Shown piece after piece: positions 35,179-43,937 of a stretch of DNA of 64,000 nt. The notes beneath the pieces were generated by a model. That model was not told the origin of the DNA and ran no database searches. It worked only from the letters and a program-made list of their open reading frames with translations. The position numbers were made by a program, and so were the translations under genes. The DNA lies in assembly GCA_027485645.1 (NCBI GenBank), contig JAIXQR010000003.1:617184-681183 (forward strand), read 5' to 3'. The DNA is from a bacterium. GTDB taxonomy: Bacteria; Armatimonadota; Fimbriimonadia; Fimbriimonadales; Fimbriimonadaceae. The stretch's first letter is position 1. Each line of letters opens with the position of its first letter.

Positions 35179-36687
35179 GTGACTGACACCCCCGTTCACA
35201 CTTCTCCTGCCGCAGTGGATGCGAAGACCCTTAGAAAAGTCATCTTCGCATCCTCTGCAGGCACGCTGATCGAATGGTACGACTTCTATCTCTTCGGCTC
35301 ACTGGCCACCATTCTCAGCACTAAGTTCTTCCCGAGCGGGAACGAGACAGCCGCTTTCCTTTCCACCCTAGCAACCTTCGGCGCAGGTTTCGTAATTCGC
35401 CCATTCGGTGCTCTCGTCTTCGGGCGGATGGGCGACCTCGTTGGTCGTAAGGTGACTTTCTTGCTCACCCTCGTGATGATGGGCCTCAGCACTTTTGCCA
35501 TTGGCCTCCTGCCAACGTACGAAACCGCCGGCGTGCTTGCCACCGTGATTCTGGTGTGCCTCCGCTTGATCCAGGGCCTTGCCCTGGGCGGTGAATATGG
35601 CGGTGCGGCAACCTACGTTGCCGAGCACTCGCCACCTGAGCGCCGAGGCTTCTACACCAGCTTCATCCAGACGACGGCGACCCTTGGATTGCTGGTTTCG
35701 CTGGCCGTGATCATGACCACCCGAATCAGTCTTGGGGAAAAGGCGTTCGCGGAGTGGGGTTGGAGAATTCCGTTCTTGGTGAGCTTCCTGCTCGTCATCG
35801 TCAGCTACTTCATTCGGCGAAGCATGGAGGAATCTCCGATGTTCGCTGCCCTCAGGGCCAAGAAGCAGATCAGCGTTAACCCGCTAAAAGAGAGCTTCCT
35901 GAACCCGGAGAATCGCCGGTGGGTGCTTCTTGCATTGTTTGGCGCGACGGCTGGGCAAGGTGTTGTTTGGTACACCGGGCAGTTCTATGCCATGACGTTC
36001 TTGGAGAAGGTCCTCATGATCAAGCCGCTCACCGTGAACTTCATGGTCAGCACCGCGCTTGTCTTGGCAACTCCTTTGTTTGTGTATTTTGGCGGGCTAT
36101 CTGACAAAGTCAGCCGCCTGAAGCTGATCCTGATCGGCTGTACCGTCGCCGCGCTTTGCTACATCCCGATTTATCAGTTCAAGCTGAATTTGGTCAACCC
36201 TGGCCAGACGGCGAACGTTAGTCGACCGGTGGTCGTGGAATCCGGAAACCAAGATCGACAGCCTGTGACGGAGATTGTTCAAGACGACAATTTCAAGCGC
36301 ACGCTCACGTGGAACGTCACCACAAAGCTGAGCGGAGAAAAGGTCCTAGACGAAAAGCCAAAGCTCGAAATCGAACCGAGCTTCGCTATGTGCGCCATTC
36401 TCACCGCGTTGGTCTTTATCCAAGTGGTCTTTGTGACCATGGTCTACGGGCCAATTGCCGCGTTCCTGGTCGAGCTATTCCCAACGAAGATTCGCTACAC
36501 GTCGATGTCTTTGCCATATCACATTGGTAATGGAGTGTTCGGCGGCCTCGTACCTTTGATTGCCACAGCGGTCGTTGCGGCAACCGGAAGTCCGCTCGCA
36601 GGACTTTGGTATCCGATCGGCATCGCGATCATGACGGTCGTTGTCGGGACGATTTTCTTGCGGGAGGACAGAATCATTGAAGACTGA
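35179..36687 (+). CDS. MHS-family (metabolite:H+ symporter) MFS transporter
   Basis: A 502-residue, 12-helix MFS protein starting at GTG. MHS signatures: 'SSAGTLIEWYDFYLFG' in helix 1, 'RPFGALVFGRMGDLVGRK' in loop 2-3, and 'RLIQGLALGGEYGGA' in helix 4. An unusual soluble insertion of about 65 residues (roughly 340-405, rich in charged residues and VTEIVQDD-like stretches) sits between late helices and makes it longer than the usual 430 residues. Imports an organic acid, osmolyte or similar with protons; the fused-operon aldo/keto reductase suggests a sugar-derived substrate. Confidence 0.88.
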   Translation: MTDTPVHTSPAAVDAKTLRKVIFASSAGTLIEWYDFYLFGSLATILSTKFFPSGNETAAFLSTLATFGAGFVIRPFGALVFGRMGDLVGRKVTFLLTLVMMGLSTFAIGLLPTYETAGVLATVILVCLRLIQGLALGGEYGGAATYVAEHSPPERRGFYTSFIQTTATLGLLVSLAVIMTTRISLGEKAFAEWGWRIPFLVSFLLVIVSYFIRRSMEESPMFAALRAKKQISVNPLKESFLNPENRRWVLLALFGATAGQGVVWYTGQFYAMTFLEKVLMIKPLTVNFMVSTALVLATPLFVYFGGLSDKVSRLKLILIGCTVAALCYIPIYQFKLNLVNPGQTANVSRPVVVESGNQDRQPVTEIVQDDNFKRTLTWNVTTKLSGEKVLDEKPKLEIEPSFAMCAILTALVFIQVVFVTMVYGPIAAFLVELFPTKIRYTSMSLPYHIGNGVFGGLVPLIATAVVAATGSPLAGLWYPIGIAIMTVVVGTIFLREDRIIED

Positions 36688-37600
36688 CGTTCCCATTTGG
36701 CTCGGCCTCGCGGACATTGGCACCCGTAAAGATCGTCGCGACAGCTTTGCTGCGATGGATGCCTTCTTCGAAGCCGGGGGGCGGCAGTTTGATACGGCTC
36801 ACTGTTACGCCGCGTGGCAAGAAAACGGGGAAGGGGTCAGCGAGCGGTTGTTCGGGGAATGGATCGCTGAGCGTGATGTTCGAAACGAGATCGTCATCGC
36901 CACAAAAGGTGGCCACGTTGGCTTTGGCCACTATCCCAGACCAGAACGGTATCTAAATCCCGAGCTGGTTCGCCGAGATTTCGAAGAGTCTCTGCAGCGC
37001 ATGCGCGTGAATCGGGTGGAGGTGTACTTCTACCACCGGGATCATCGGGCCGAATCGATCGAAAACTTGGCGGGATTTATGAGCTCGCTGTTGGCGGAGA
37101 AGCTGATCGACCACGCAGGAATCAGCAACTGGACCGCACCGCGGGCAAAAGCGATGGCCGCCGCTTTGCCGAAGGTGAAGTACTGGCAGAACCAGTGGAG
37201 CCTTGGGCAACCCAATTGGAAGCTCAGCGATCACGATGGAGCCACTCGATTCCACTTGGAAGAGGACTTTGCTGTGGCAGAGGAATGTGGTTATGTTCTC
37301 ACCCCGTACTCATCCACAGCGAACGGCTTCTATGGCAGCCACGGCAAGAATGGCTCGACGTTTGACTCGGCCGACAACCGAAAGCGCCTGGAACGAGTGA
37401 ACCAAGTCTCGGAGCAGACCGGATTCACTCCAAATCAGGTCGCGCTCATGTTTTTGCTGAGCCAGCCTATTCCGGTCCAACCCATCATCGGCACGCTAGA
37501 TCCCGAGCGAATCGTCGAATTGCTCAGCACCTCGTTCCAACGGTTGTCCCAAGACGCGCTGGCGTTCCTTGATCTCCGAGCGGATATCTGGACGCCGTAG
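36677..37600 (+). CDS. Aldo/keto reductase
   Basis: A 307-residue (alpha/beta)8 oxidoreductase. Start chosen at TTG 36677 (LKTDVPIWLGLADIG), with GGGAGG about 9 nt upstream and an 11-nt overlap with the MHS gene. Catalytic tetrad candidates: Asp and Tyr in QFDTAHCYA, Lys in IATKGGH and His in YFYHRDH. NAD(P)H site near the C-terminus: 'PIIGTLDPERIVELL'. Members of this group include L-fucose/D-threo-aldose dehydrogenases, so a sugar aldehyde substrate is plausible but unproven. The 3' 105 bp are also coding for the convergent AraC-type regulator. Confidence 0.85.
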   Translation: MKTDVPIWLGLADIGTRKDRRDSFAAMDAFFEAGGRQFDTAHCYAAWQENGEGVSERLFGEWIAERDVRNEIVIATKGGHVGFGHYPRPERYLNPELVRRDFEESLQRMRVNRVEVYFYHRDHRAESIENLAGFMSSLLAEKLIDHAGISNWTAPRAKAMAAALPKVKYWQNQWSLGQPNWKLSDHDGATRFHLEEDFAVAEECGYVLTPYSSTANGFYGSHGKNGSTFDSADNRKRLERVNQVSEQTGFTPNQVALMFLLSQPIPVQPIIGTLDPERIVELLSTSFQRLSQDALAFLDLRADIWTP

Positions 37601-38353
37601 GGCCCTCGGGGAAACCCCGAAGGTCAAGCGAACTGCCTTGTTGAACACTTGAAGGTCGGGCATTCCGATGCTGGATGCGATTTGTTTGACCGGAATGTCC
37701 GAGGTTTGGAGCAAGTACCTGGCCCGCTCAAGTCGCTTCTCTCGCACCGTCTGAATGACGGTGCGACCGAGATGAGTTCGGAAAAGGCGCGCAAGGTGGG
37801 CGCGACTCATGCCGAGACTTTGAGCGATGTCTGCGGGGCTTAACGAATCGGCGAGGCGCGTGTCGATCAGGGCCATGGCCTGCGTCAGGGCAATTGGGTA
37901 GCTCGTTGCGGATTCGGGTTGGGCGAGCGCAACAAGCGATCCGAGCACATCCCAAGCGCGCACATCAGCGCGGAGTGGCTGTGATTCGCGCCATGAAACG
38001 CACGCTTCTAGCTGCTTCCAGAGCTCCGGAAACGACGGGCCGACCGGAAACACAAAGGGCACCTGAACTGTTGGAGCCGTGCCCTCTGGCCAAAGCAAGT
38101 GGGCGAAGAAATGAGTGGATTCGCCCCGGAATCGGTACTGCATGGTGACCCCGGGCGGCGTGAAACCGGCGAAGCCAGGCTGGATTTCCATCCGGATTCC
38201 GTCCATGAGCACCGTTGCCGCGTACGCGTACAGGTGCATGCCCCAAGCTCCTTCGACCCGAAACTCTTGTCGCTTGGGCAAGTGATGGGTGCTCCGCCAG
38301 GACATGACGACCTTCGGCATAGAATCCGCCGGTAGCTCTGCGAAACGCAACAC
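37496..38353 (-). CDS. AraC-family transcriptional regulator
   Basis: A 285-residue regulator (GTG start): N-terminal cupin-like ligand domain (about 15-150, 'EFRVEGAWGMHLYAYAATVL') and C-terminal double helix-turn-helix (about 165-265; 'LADSLSPADIAQSLGMSRAH', 'IKQIASSIGMPDLQVFNKAV', 'FGVSPRALRRPD'). The last 20 or so residues lie beyond the domain, inside the antisense overlap with the aldo/keto reductase. It probably responds to a sugar and controls a neighbouring uptake or degradation gene. Confidence 0.87.
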   Translation of the reverse strand: MLRFAELPADSMPKVVMSWRSTHHLPKRQEFRVEGAWGMHLYAYAATVLMDGIRMEIQPGFAGFTPPGVTMQYRFRGESTHFFAHLLWPEGTAPTVQVPFVFPVGPSFPELWKQLEACVSWRESQPLRADVRAWDVLGSLVALAQPESATSYPIALTQAMALIDTRLADSLSPADIAQSLGMSRAHLARLFRTHLGRTVIQTVREKRLERARYLLQTSDIPVKQIASSIGMPDLQVFNKAVRLTFGVSPRALRRPDIRSEIKERQRVLGQPLERGAEQFDDSLGI

Positions 38354-38412
38354 GCTCGTTTTTTACCAGTAAAGCTGCGGTTTTGACGATTTTTAAATCT
38401 GTTTTTGTTTGC

Positions 38413-38418
38413 GATAAT
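38413..38418 (+). promoter_or_regulatory. -10 box GATAAT upstream of the second PhyH gene
   Basis: GATAAT is 7 nt before the ATG at 38426 in an AT-rich stretch (TTTTTAAATCTGTTTTTG). This supports ATG 38426 over the in-frame TTG at 38405, which would lie upstream of the box. Confidence 0.5.
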
Positions 38419-38425
38419 CAGGGCA

Positions 38426-39427
38426 ATGATAGAAGTCGCGGCGCACCCTTGGACCGAAGTCCCGCAGTACCGATTGAGCGTGGAGCAGTACATCCGCTTT
38501 CGGCGGGAAGGGTTTCTGATCGTTCGGGGGCTCGTCTTGCCTGAACACGTTGAGGAGTTGGCTCAACACTGCGATGATCTGCTTGAAGGCCGCATCGATC
38601 TGACGCCTTACGTTCACATTCCTGAAGGTCGAACCCTCACCCCAGCCGAGCTGCTCCTCCGGGTCCACATGGGGCACTTGCATTCGGAACTCTGGGAGCG
38701 ATACCTGCTGTACCCTCGCCTTCTTGACGTGCTTGAGGCGCTTATTGGCCCCGACGTGACGGCCATGCAAACGATGCTTTTCACTAAAGCCCCAGGTTCA
38801 AACGGTCAAGGGTTTCACCAGGACAGCTACTACATTCCGGTTTTCCCCGACACTTTGATTGGTGCTTGGATCGCCATCGATCGGGCCGACGAAGAGAACG
38901 GTTGCTTGCGAATGTCAACCGGGAGCCAAGTGGAGCCGATCTTTCCACCCGAGAATGGCCACGGCTACGGAGACACCGCTCTGGAAGATGTGCCGTACGT
39001 TTCCGGGGTCGGCGGGCACAGCAACGATGACAATGATCCAAACAACACCTTGAAACCGATCGCTGAGCGGTATGCGACGGTCGAAACGCCGGCCGTGATG
39101 GAACCCGGAGATGTCGCCTTCTTTGGTGGTCACATCTTCCACCGCTCGCTCAAGAACCGATCCGAAACTCGGTACCGACGGTCCTTTGTGAACCACTACT
39201 GCAACGCGCGAAGCTTTACAACCTGGGGAGGCGGAAACGAAGCGCACATCCTCGCCCGAGGCAACACTCACTTGCCATTTGCTTTGCCAAAGTTTGGGAC
39301 TCCTTGTGCGGCGCTCGACCCACAATTGAGCGCTAGCGACTTCGGTGCCGCGCCAATGATGATGATGGCGACCCCTGCCGGCGACATGGCCGCCCAGCCT
39401 CCCGGCCCGGAAGATCATGATCATTGA
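38426..39427 (+). CDS. Phytanoyl-CoA dioxygenase (PhyH) family protein, second copy
   Basis: A 333-residue Fe(II)/2-oxoglutarate oxygenase. Seen: iron ligands in FHQDSYY, the same 'DEENGCLRMSTGSQ' segment as the copy at 30274, distal His in GGHIFHRSLKN and a following Arg (ETRYRRSFVNHY). It ends in a Met/His-rich tail (MMMMATPAGDM...DHDH). Both PhyH genes lie next to CUT1 importers, suggesting oxidation of an imported compound. The SBP-permease fusion gene begins 61 bp downstream on the same strand. Confidence 0.87.
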   Translation: MIEVAAHPWTEVPQYRLSVEQYIRFRREGFLIVRGLVLPEHVEELAQHCDDLLEGRIDLTPYVHIPEGRTLTPAELLLRVHMGHLHSELWERYLLYPRLLDVLEALIGPDVTAMQTMLFTKAPGSNGQGFHQDSYYIPVFPDTLIGAWIAIDRADEENGCLRMSTGSQVEPIFPPENGHGYGDTALEDVPYVSGVGGHSNDDNDPNNTLKPIAERYATVETPAVMEPGDVAFFGGHIFHRSLKNRSETRYRRSFVNHYCNARSFTTWGGGNEAHILARGNTHLPFALPKFGTPCAALDPQLSASDFGAAPMMMMATPAGDMAAQPPGPEDHDH

Positions 39428-39488
39428 CCAAGATTTCGCGCCGAATATTCTGAATGGCTTGTAAATCAGTTATCATCGGAATATCTCG

Positions 39489-41894
39489 ATGCTGAGCCGC
39501 ATACTATTTACGATCACTTTGTGCCTCACGCTGTTCACGGCTGTGTTCGCGCAATCGGAAGGCGCTTCGTCCGAGAAACGGATTACCCTTCGCTTCACCG
39601 TGTGGGACGGAGATGAAGCCAGCAAAGTTCTTCGCAAGGAAATTGCTAGTTTTGAAAAGGCGCATCCGAACATCAAGGTCAAACTTGAGCCGGTCAACTA
39701 TGATCGGTACTTCGAAAAGCTGCTGACTCAGTACGCCGCCGATGTTGCACCAGACGTGGCCATGATGGACCCGGGCAACTTCCAGCGGTTCTCAAAGCGC
39801 GGTGCAATCTACGCCCTGGAAGAGTTCTTCGATGACGTTCCGGGCTTTGACATCAAGTCCTACTATCCGAGCATCGTCAAGGCGCATTCGTACAAAGACG
39901 AGCTATATGTCCTGCCTCGCGACATCGCTCCGATGGCGGTCATTTATTACAACAAGGACATGTTCGACAAGGCGGGCATTCCTTATCCAGACGGATCCTG
40001 GACCTGGGATTTCAAGCCGCACCCTGAACTCGGCGACAAAGACTTCCTGACGCTCCTCAAGAAATTCCAAAAGAAGGATGCGCGCGGAAAAGTCACCCAG
40101 TGGGGCTACGTTCCCGGATGGCCGGAACTCCTCGTTGACATGTTGGTCTTCGGGCAAGGAGCACGTTACGTCAACGACTCCGAGGACCCGACGAAGTTTA
40201 ACTACGATGACCCTCGAGTCATCTCCAGCTTCCAGTTTTATGCGGACCTGACGCTCAAGGACAAGCTGATTCCAAGCTCGTTTGACCAGGCAGGAACATC
40301 CACGAAGCAACTTTTCACTCAGCAAAAGGTAGCGATGTTCCAAAGCGGCATCTGGGAAACGCCTCAGCTTCGTGTTGAGATTGCGGAGCCAGACAAGGGC
40401 GGATTTAATTGGGACATCGCCATCGCACCGAAATATGCGAACGGCGAGCGGGCGTACCCAACCGGCGGAAGCGGTTACAGCATCATGAAAAAGACGCGGT
40501 ATCCGAAGGAAGCCTGGTTGCTCACCCAGTGGATGGCCGGCGCCCCGGGCATGATGGCCATGGCGAAGGCTGGCATCGCTCAGCCCGCGATTCGAGAACT
40601 GGCCCTCCAGGAGCCTTGGATTCCCGGACCAAACACTCCTGCCGAGCAGCAGATTCCGAAGAACCGAATTATCACGGACCAAGCTGAGCCGTACGTTGTC
40701 TTCCCTCCGACCGGAATTCTCTATCCCGACCTCAACCTCATGGTCCGCCAGCCGGTCGGTTTGATTTACACCGGAGACACAACGGCAGAGAAAGCGTTCG
40801 CGACAAGTCAGCCGATCACTCAGGCGAGACTTGACACGCTTCGACGTGAAATGGACCTGCCACCCTTCAACTGGGTGAGCGCTGGGTTCATCGGCGTTCT
40901 CATCGCGCTCGGAATTGTCGTCTGGATTTACTGGCCCGAGCGAAAAATTAAACGAACTTCAAAGGAGCGACGCGAAAACCTAACGGCCTACATGTTCATC
41001 ATGCCGTGGCTCGTTGGAATCGTTTTGTTCACGGCCGGTCCGATGATCCTCTCGCTATTGATGAGCTTCAGTGATTGGGACATCATTACCACCGCCAAGT
41101 GGCGCGGGCTCGGTAACTACACCGAAGCCTTCACGATTGATCCAACGTTCTGGAAGTCGCTCAGCGTCACGCTGATTTACACGCTCGTTTCGGTTCCGCT
41201 CGGAATCGCGATGTCCCTCGGACTTGCGATGTTGCTAAACACGAAGGTGAAAGGCATCGCGCTGTGGCGAACCTGCTACTACATTCCGGCAATGGCATCC
41301 CCGATCGCGACTTCGTTGATCTGGATTAAGCTGTTCCAGCCGGAAGGTGGATTGCTCAACGCCATGATCTTCGGACCGAACGGTCAGGGCGGCATTCCGG
41401 GGCTTCGCCAACTTCTTGAGCCGCTCGCCGGATCAAACGGCCAAATCAACTGGTTGCAAAACGAACAGATCGCGCTTCCGTCGCTCATTCTCATGAGCAT
41501 CTTCGGAGCCGGTGGTGGCATGGTGATCCTGTTGGCCGCGCTTCAAGGCGTGCCGCAGTACTACTATGAGGCGGCAACTTTGGACGGCGCCAGTTCCGCA
41601 AAGAAGTTCCGTGCGGTCACCGTTCCGCTCATCTCGCCCGCATTGTTCTTCTCGCTGATCACCGGTTTCATCGGTAGCTTCCAGGTCTTTACCCAGGCGT
41701 TCCAGATGACTCAGGGCGGCCCGAACAACGCCACGATGTTCTTCATGCTGCTCACCTATAACAACGCTTTCCGAACCCTACGAATGGGTTACGCGTCGAG
41801 CTTGGCATGGGTGCTGTTCGTGGTCGTACTTATCTTTACCGTGCTCCAATTGCAAGGCAACAAACTCGTGTATTACGAAGGAAGTGATCGCTAA
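39489..41894 (+). CDS. Fused CUT1 substrate-binding protein and MalF-like permease
   Basis: An 801-residue fusion. Residues 1-21 are a signal (MLSRILFTITLCLTLFTAVFA); 30-430 form a family-1 solute-binding domain ('FTVWDGDEASKVLRKEIASF', 'MAVIYYNKDMFDKAGIPYP'). One transmembrane helix (about 472-490) and a basic linker (PERKIKRTSKERRENL) lead into a six-helix permease (about 495-801) with its EAA loop 'YEAATLDGASSAKKFRAVTVPL'. Topology works: binding domain outside, linker inside. There is no stop or frameshift at the junction. The MalG-like partner overlaps the stop (TAATG). Confidence 0.92.
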   Translation: MLSRILFTITLCLTLFTAVFAQSEGASSEKRITLRFTVWDGDEASKVLRKEIASFEKAHPNIKVKLEPVNYDRYFEKLLTQYAADVAPDVAMMDPGNFQRFSKRGAIYALEEFFDDVPGFDIKSYYPSIVKAHSYKDELYVLPRDIAPMAVIYYNKDMFDKAGIPYPDGSWTWDFKPHPELGDKDFLTLLKKFQKKDARGKVTQWGYVPGWPELLVDMLVFGQGARYVNDSEDPTKFNYDDPRVISSFQFYADLTLKDKLIPSSFDQAGTSTKQLFTQQKVAMFQSGIWETPQLRVEIAEPDKGGFNWDIAIAPKYANGERAYPTGGSGYSIMKKTRYPKEAWLLTQWMAGAPGMMAMAKAGIAQPAIRELALQEPWIPGPNTPAEQQIPKNRIITDQAEPYVVFPPTGILYPDLNLMVRQPVGLIYTGDTTAEKAFATSQPITQARLDTLRREMDLPPFNWVSAGFIGVLIALGIVVWIYWPERKIKRTSKERRENLTAYMFIMPWLVGIVLFTAGPMILSLLMSFSDWDIITTAKWRGLGNYTEAFTIDPTFWKSLSVTLIYTLVSVPLGIAMSLGLAMLLNTKVKGIALWRTCYYIPAMASPIATSLIWIKLFQPEGGLLNAMIFGPNGQGGIPGLRQLLEPLAGSNGQINWLQNEQIALPSLILMSIFGAGGGMVILLAALQGVPQYYYEAATLDGASSAKKFRAVTVPLISPALFFSLITGFIGSFQVFTQAFQMTQGGPNNATMFFMLLTYNNAFRTLRMGYASSLAWVLFVVVLIFTVLQLQGNKLVYYEGSDR

Positions 41895-42793
41895 TGGCCG
41901 TCGTGCCCCAATCAAAAGAAGTTGCCCAAAAGGCTGCACAGAAGTCGGCGAGTAAAGCCGCAGTGTCTGGTCAAATCACTCGATATGGGACCCTCGTGGT
42001 GCTGTTCGTTGGTGCGGCCCTGTTCCTCATCCCGTTCTACGTGATGATGGCGATCGCGCTGAAGTCTCCGGCGGAAGTGGCGGCGACGGACATCTGGTCT
42101 TGGCCCAAAGAGCCGACTTTCCAAAACTTCAAAACCGTTCTGGAAAACACCAACGTTAGCTTCTGGAACTTCTTCCGAAACACCGCCTTCATCGCGACGG
42201 TCACTACCGCGGGAGTCATCTTCAGCTCGAGCGTTGTTGCTTATGCCTTCGCCCGCTTGAACTTCGCCGGTAAAGACCGCTTGTTCATGTTGTTGCTGGC
42301 GACGATGATGCTTCCGGGCATCGTCACGATGATCCCAACCTACGTGCTGTATGCGCGAATCGGTTGGGTGAACACGTTCTTGCCACTCACGGTACCGGCT
42401 TGGTTTGGCGGCGGTGCGTTCAACATCTTCCTGCTTCGCCAGTTCTATCTCGGCATTCCGCGCGAGCTAGACGAGGCAGCGTTCTTGGACGGAGCTTCGT
42501 ACTTCACGATCTTCAGCCGCATCATCATGCCGCTCAGCGGCCCTGCGCTCGCGACTGTCGGCATCTTCGCGTTCATGTACAACTGGAAGGACTTCATGGG
42601 TCCGTTGCTGTACTTGAACGATCCAGAGCTGCAGACCAACGAGCTTGGCCTGAGCACGTACAACGCGCTTCAGGCGGCCCAGTGGCATTTGATCATGGCG
42701 GGCTCGGTGCTGGTTATGATCCCGATCATCATCCTGTTCTTGATCGGTCAGAAGTACTTCGTGAAGGGCATCGCGATGACCGGCGGCAAGTAG
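41894..42793 (+). CDS. CUT1 sugar ABC transporter permease (MalG-like), partner of the fusion
   Basis: A 299-residue inner-membrane permease with a Lys/Ala/Ser-rich cytoplasmic N-terminus, six helices, 'GGGAFNIFLLRQFYLGIPREL' and the EAA loop 'DEAAFLDGASYFTIFSRIIMPLSGP'. Its ATG overlaps the preceding TAA by 1 nt, so translation is coupled. It is closely similar to the MalG-like protein at 33241. Stop codon is 2 bp from the convergent MarC gene. Confidence 0.93.
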   Translation: MAVVPQSKEVAQKAAQKSASKAAVSGQITRYGTLVVLFVGAALFLIPFYVMMAIALKSPAEVAATDIWSWPKEPTFQNFKTVLENTNVSFWNFFRNTAFIATVTTAGVIFSSSVVAYAFARLNFAGKDRLFMLLLATMMLPGIVTMIPTYVLYARIGWVNTFLPLTVPAWFGGGAFNIFLLRQFYLGIPRELDEAAFLDGASYFTIFSRIIMPLSGPALATVGIFAFMYNWKDFMGPLLYLNDPELQTNELGLSTYNALQAAQWHLIMAGSVLVMIPIIILFLIGQKYFVKGIAMTGGK

Positions 42794-42795
42794 CC

Positions 42796-43419
42796 TTACC
42801 GGACCTGCGCGATGATGTCCTTTACAACCGACGTGCTACCGTTGATGATGAACTGAACGCCGATCACGGCAGTCAGCAGGCCCATCACACGGTTTAGCGC
42901 GTCGGCTCCGACTCGCCCCATTCGTGTCACCAAGAGCGGGGCGAGGATGAGGGTTGCCATCGCGATCAGCACGTTCGCCACGATCACGACTCCGAGCACG
43001 GCGCTGTGCATGCTGGATTTTGCCTGCGCCGCCAGCAGCATCACCGTACTCAACGCTCCCGCACCCGCAAGCACCGGAACGCCGAGCGGAACAATCCCTG
43101 GATCATCGCCCGTGGCTTCTTCCTCGTCCCTCCCGATGCCCTGAAGGGTTCGGATCGATGAAACGGTAAACAGCAAGCCACCCGCGATCTGGAAGGCCGG
43201 AACGGTGATGCCGAAGAAGGCAAAGACCGCGCTGCCCGCAAGGGCAAACAGCACGAGCGCAATCCCCGCCGTGAGACAAGCCCGAATCGCAATCTGCTTT
43301 CGCGAATCTTGGACACCCGAAGTCATTGACACAAAGATCGGAGCTGCCGAAATCGGATTGATCATCGAAAACAGCGACGAGAACGCGACCAATCCAAACT
43401 GGAGGAGTCCGCTGTTCAT
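42796..43419 (-). CDS. MarC-family integral membrane protein
   Basis: A 207-residue protein with six hydrophobic helices, starting 'FGLVAFSSLFSMINPISAAP' and ending 'LNRVMGLLTAVIGVQFIING', both typical of the MarC (UPF0056) family. Inner membrane; the family has no agreed function. Its ATG overlaps the stop of the Lrp-type gene (ATGA), so it is in the same operon. Confidence 0.9.
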   Translation of the reverse strand: MNSGLLQFGLVAFSSLFSMINPISAAPIFVSMTSGVQDSRKQIAIRACLTAGIALVLFALAGSAVFAFFGITVPAFQIAGGLLFTVSSIRTLQGIGRDEEEATGDDPGIVPLGVPVLAGAGALSTVMLLAAQAKSSMHSAVLGVVIVANVLIAMATLILAPLLVTRMGRVGADALNRVMGLLTAVIGVQFIINGSTSVVKDIIAQVR

Positions 43420-43886
43420 AGGTCCTTCTTGATCGGGGCGGTGGTGGTGAACTTCTGCGTGGAGAGCACCAGAATCGTCTTCACGCGTCGAACGTGTTCG
43501 TGGCCGGTAATGTGGTCCAGCAGCAGTCGTTCGTAGTCACGAGCGCTTGTAGCGACGACCTTCAACAGATAGTCCTCGTCACCCGCGATGTGATGAACTT
43601 CCTGAACTTCCGGCACAGACATCATCGCGTCAATGAAGGATTGGCACTCCTTTTCGCCGTGCGTTCGAAGGATGACCGCCACAAAGGCGCTGAAGGACAA
43701 GCCGACCTTTTCTGGGTCAACGAGGCCGCGGTAACCGGTGATATAGCCGGTCTCTTCGAGCTTATTAACTCGTGCCAGGACCGGCCCAGGAGTCAAACCG
43801 ACCCGGTTTGCCAGCTCCGCATTTGTGATTCGGCCATCTTCCTGGAGAATCTCCAAAATCTGTCGATCCACTGCGTCCATTGCCAT
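43416..43886 (-). CDS. Lrp/AsnC-family transcriptional regulator
   Basis: A 156-residue regulator: winged HTH at about 5-50 (DRQILEILQEDGRITNAELA, then 'RVGLTPGPVLARVNKLEETG') and an ACT-like RAM ligand domain at about 65-150 ('VHHIAGDEDYLLKVVATSARD'). ATG 43886 is chosen because the family begins there and CATAAT lies 6 nt upstream; the frame extends to 43922. It lies 51 bp after kynureninase on the same strand, so amino-acid (tryptophan/kynurenine) sensing is a reasonable inference. Confidence 0.9.
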   Translation of the reverse strand: MAMDAVDRQILEILQEDGRITNAELANRVGLTPGPVLARVNKLEETGYITGYRGLVDPEKVGLSFSAFVAVILRTHGEKECQSFIDAMMSVPEVQEVHHIAGDEDYLLKVVATSARDYERLLLDHITGHEHVRRVKTILVLSTQKFTTTAPIKKDL

Positions 43887-43937
43887 GGCACTATTATGCG
43901 GCACTTTTACGAAATGGCGCAATAAAATGCTGTGAAT

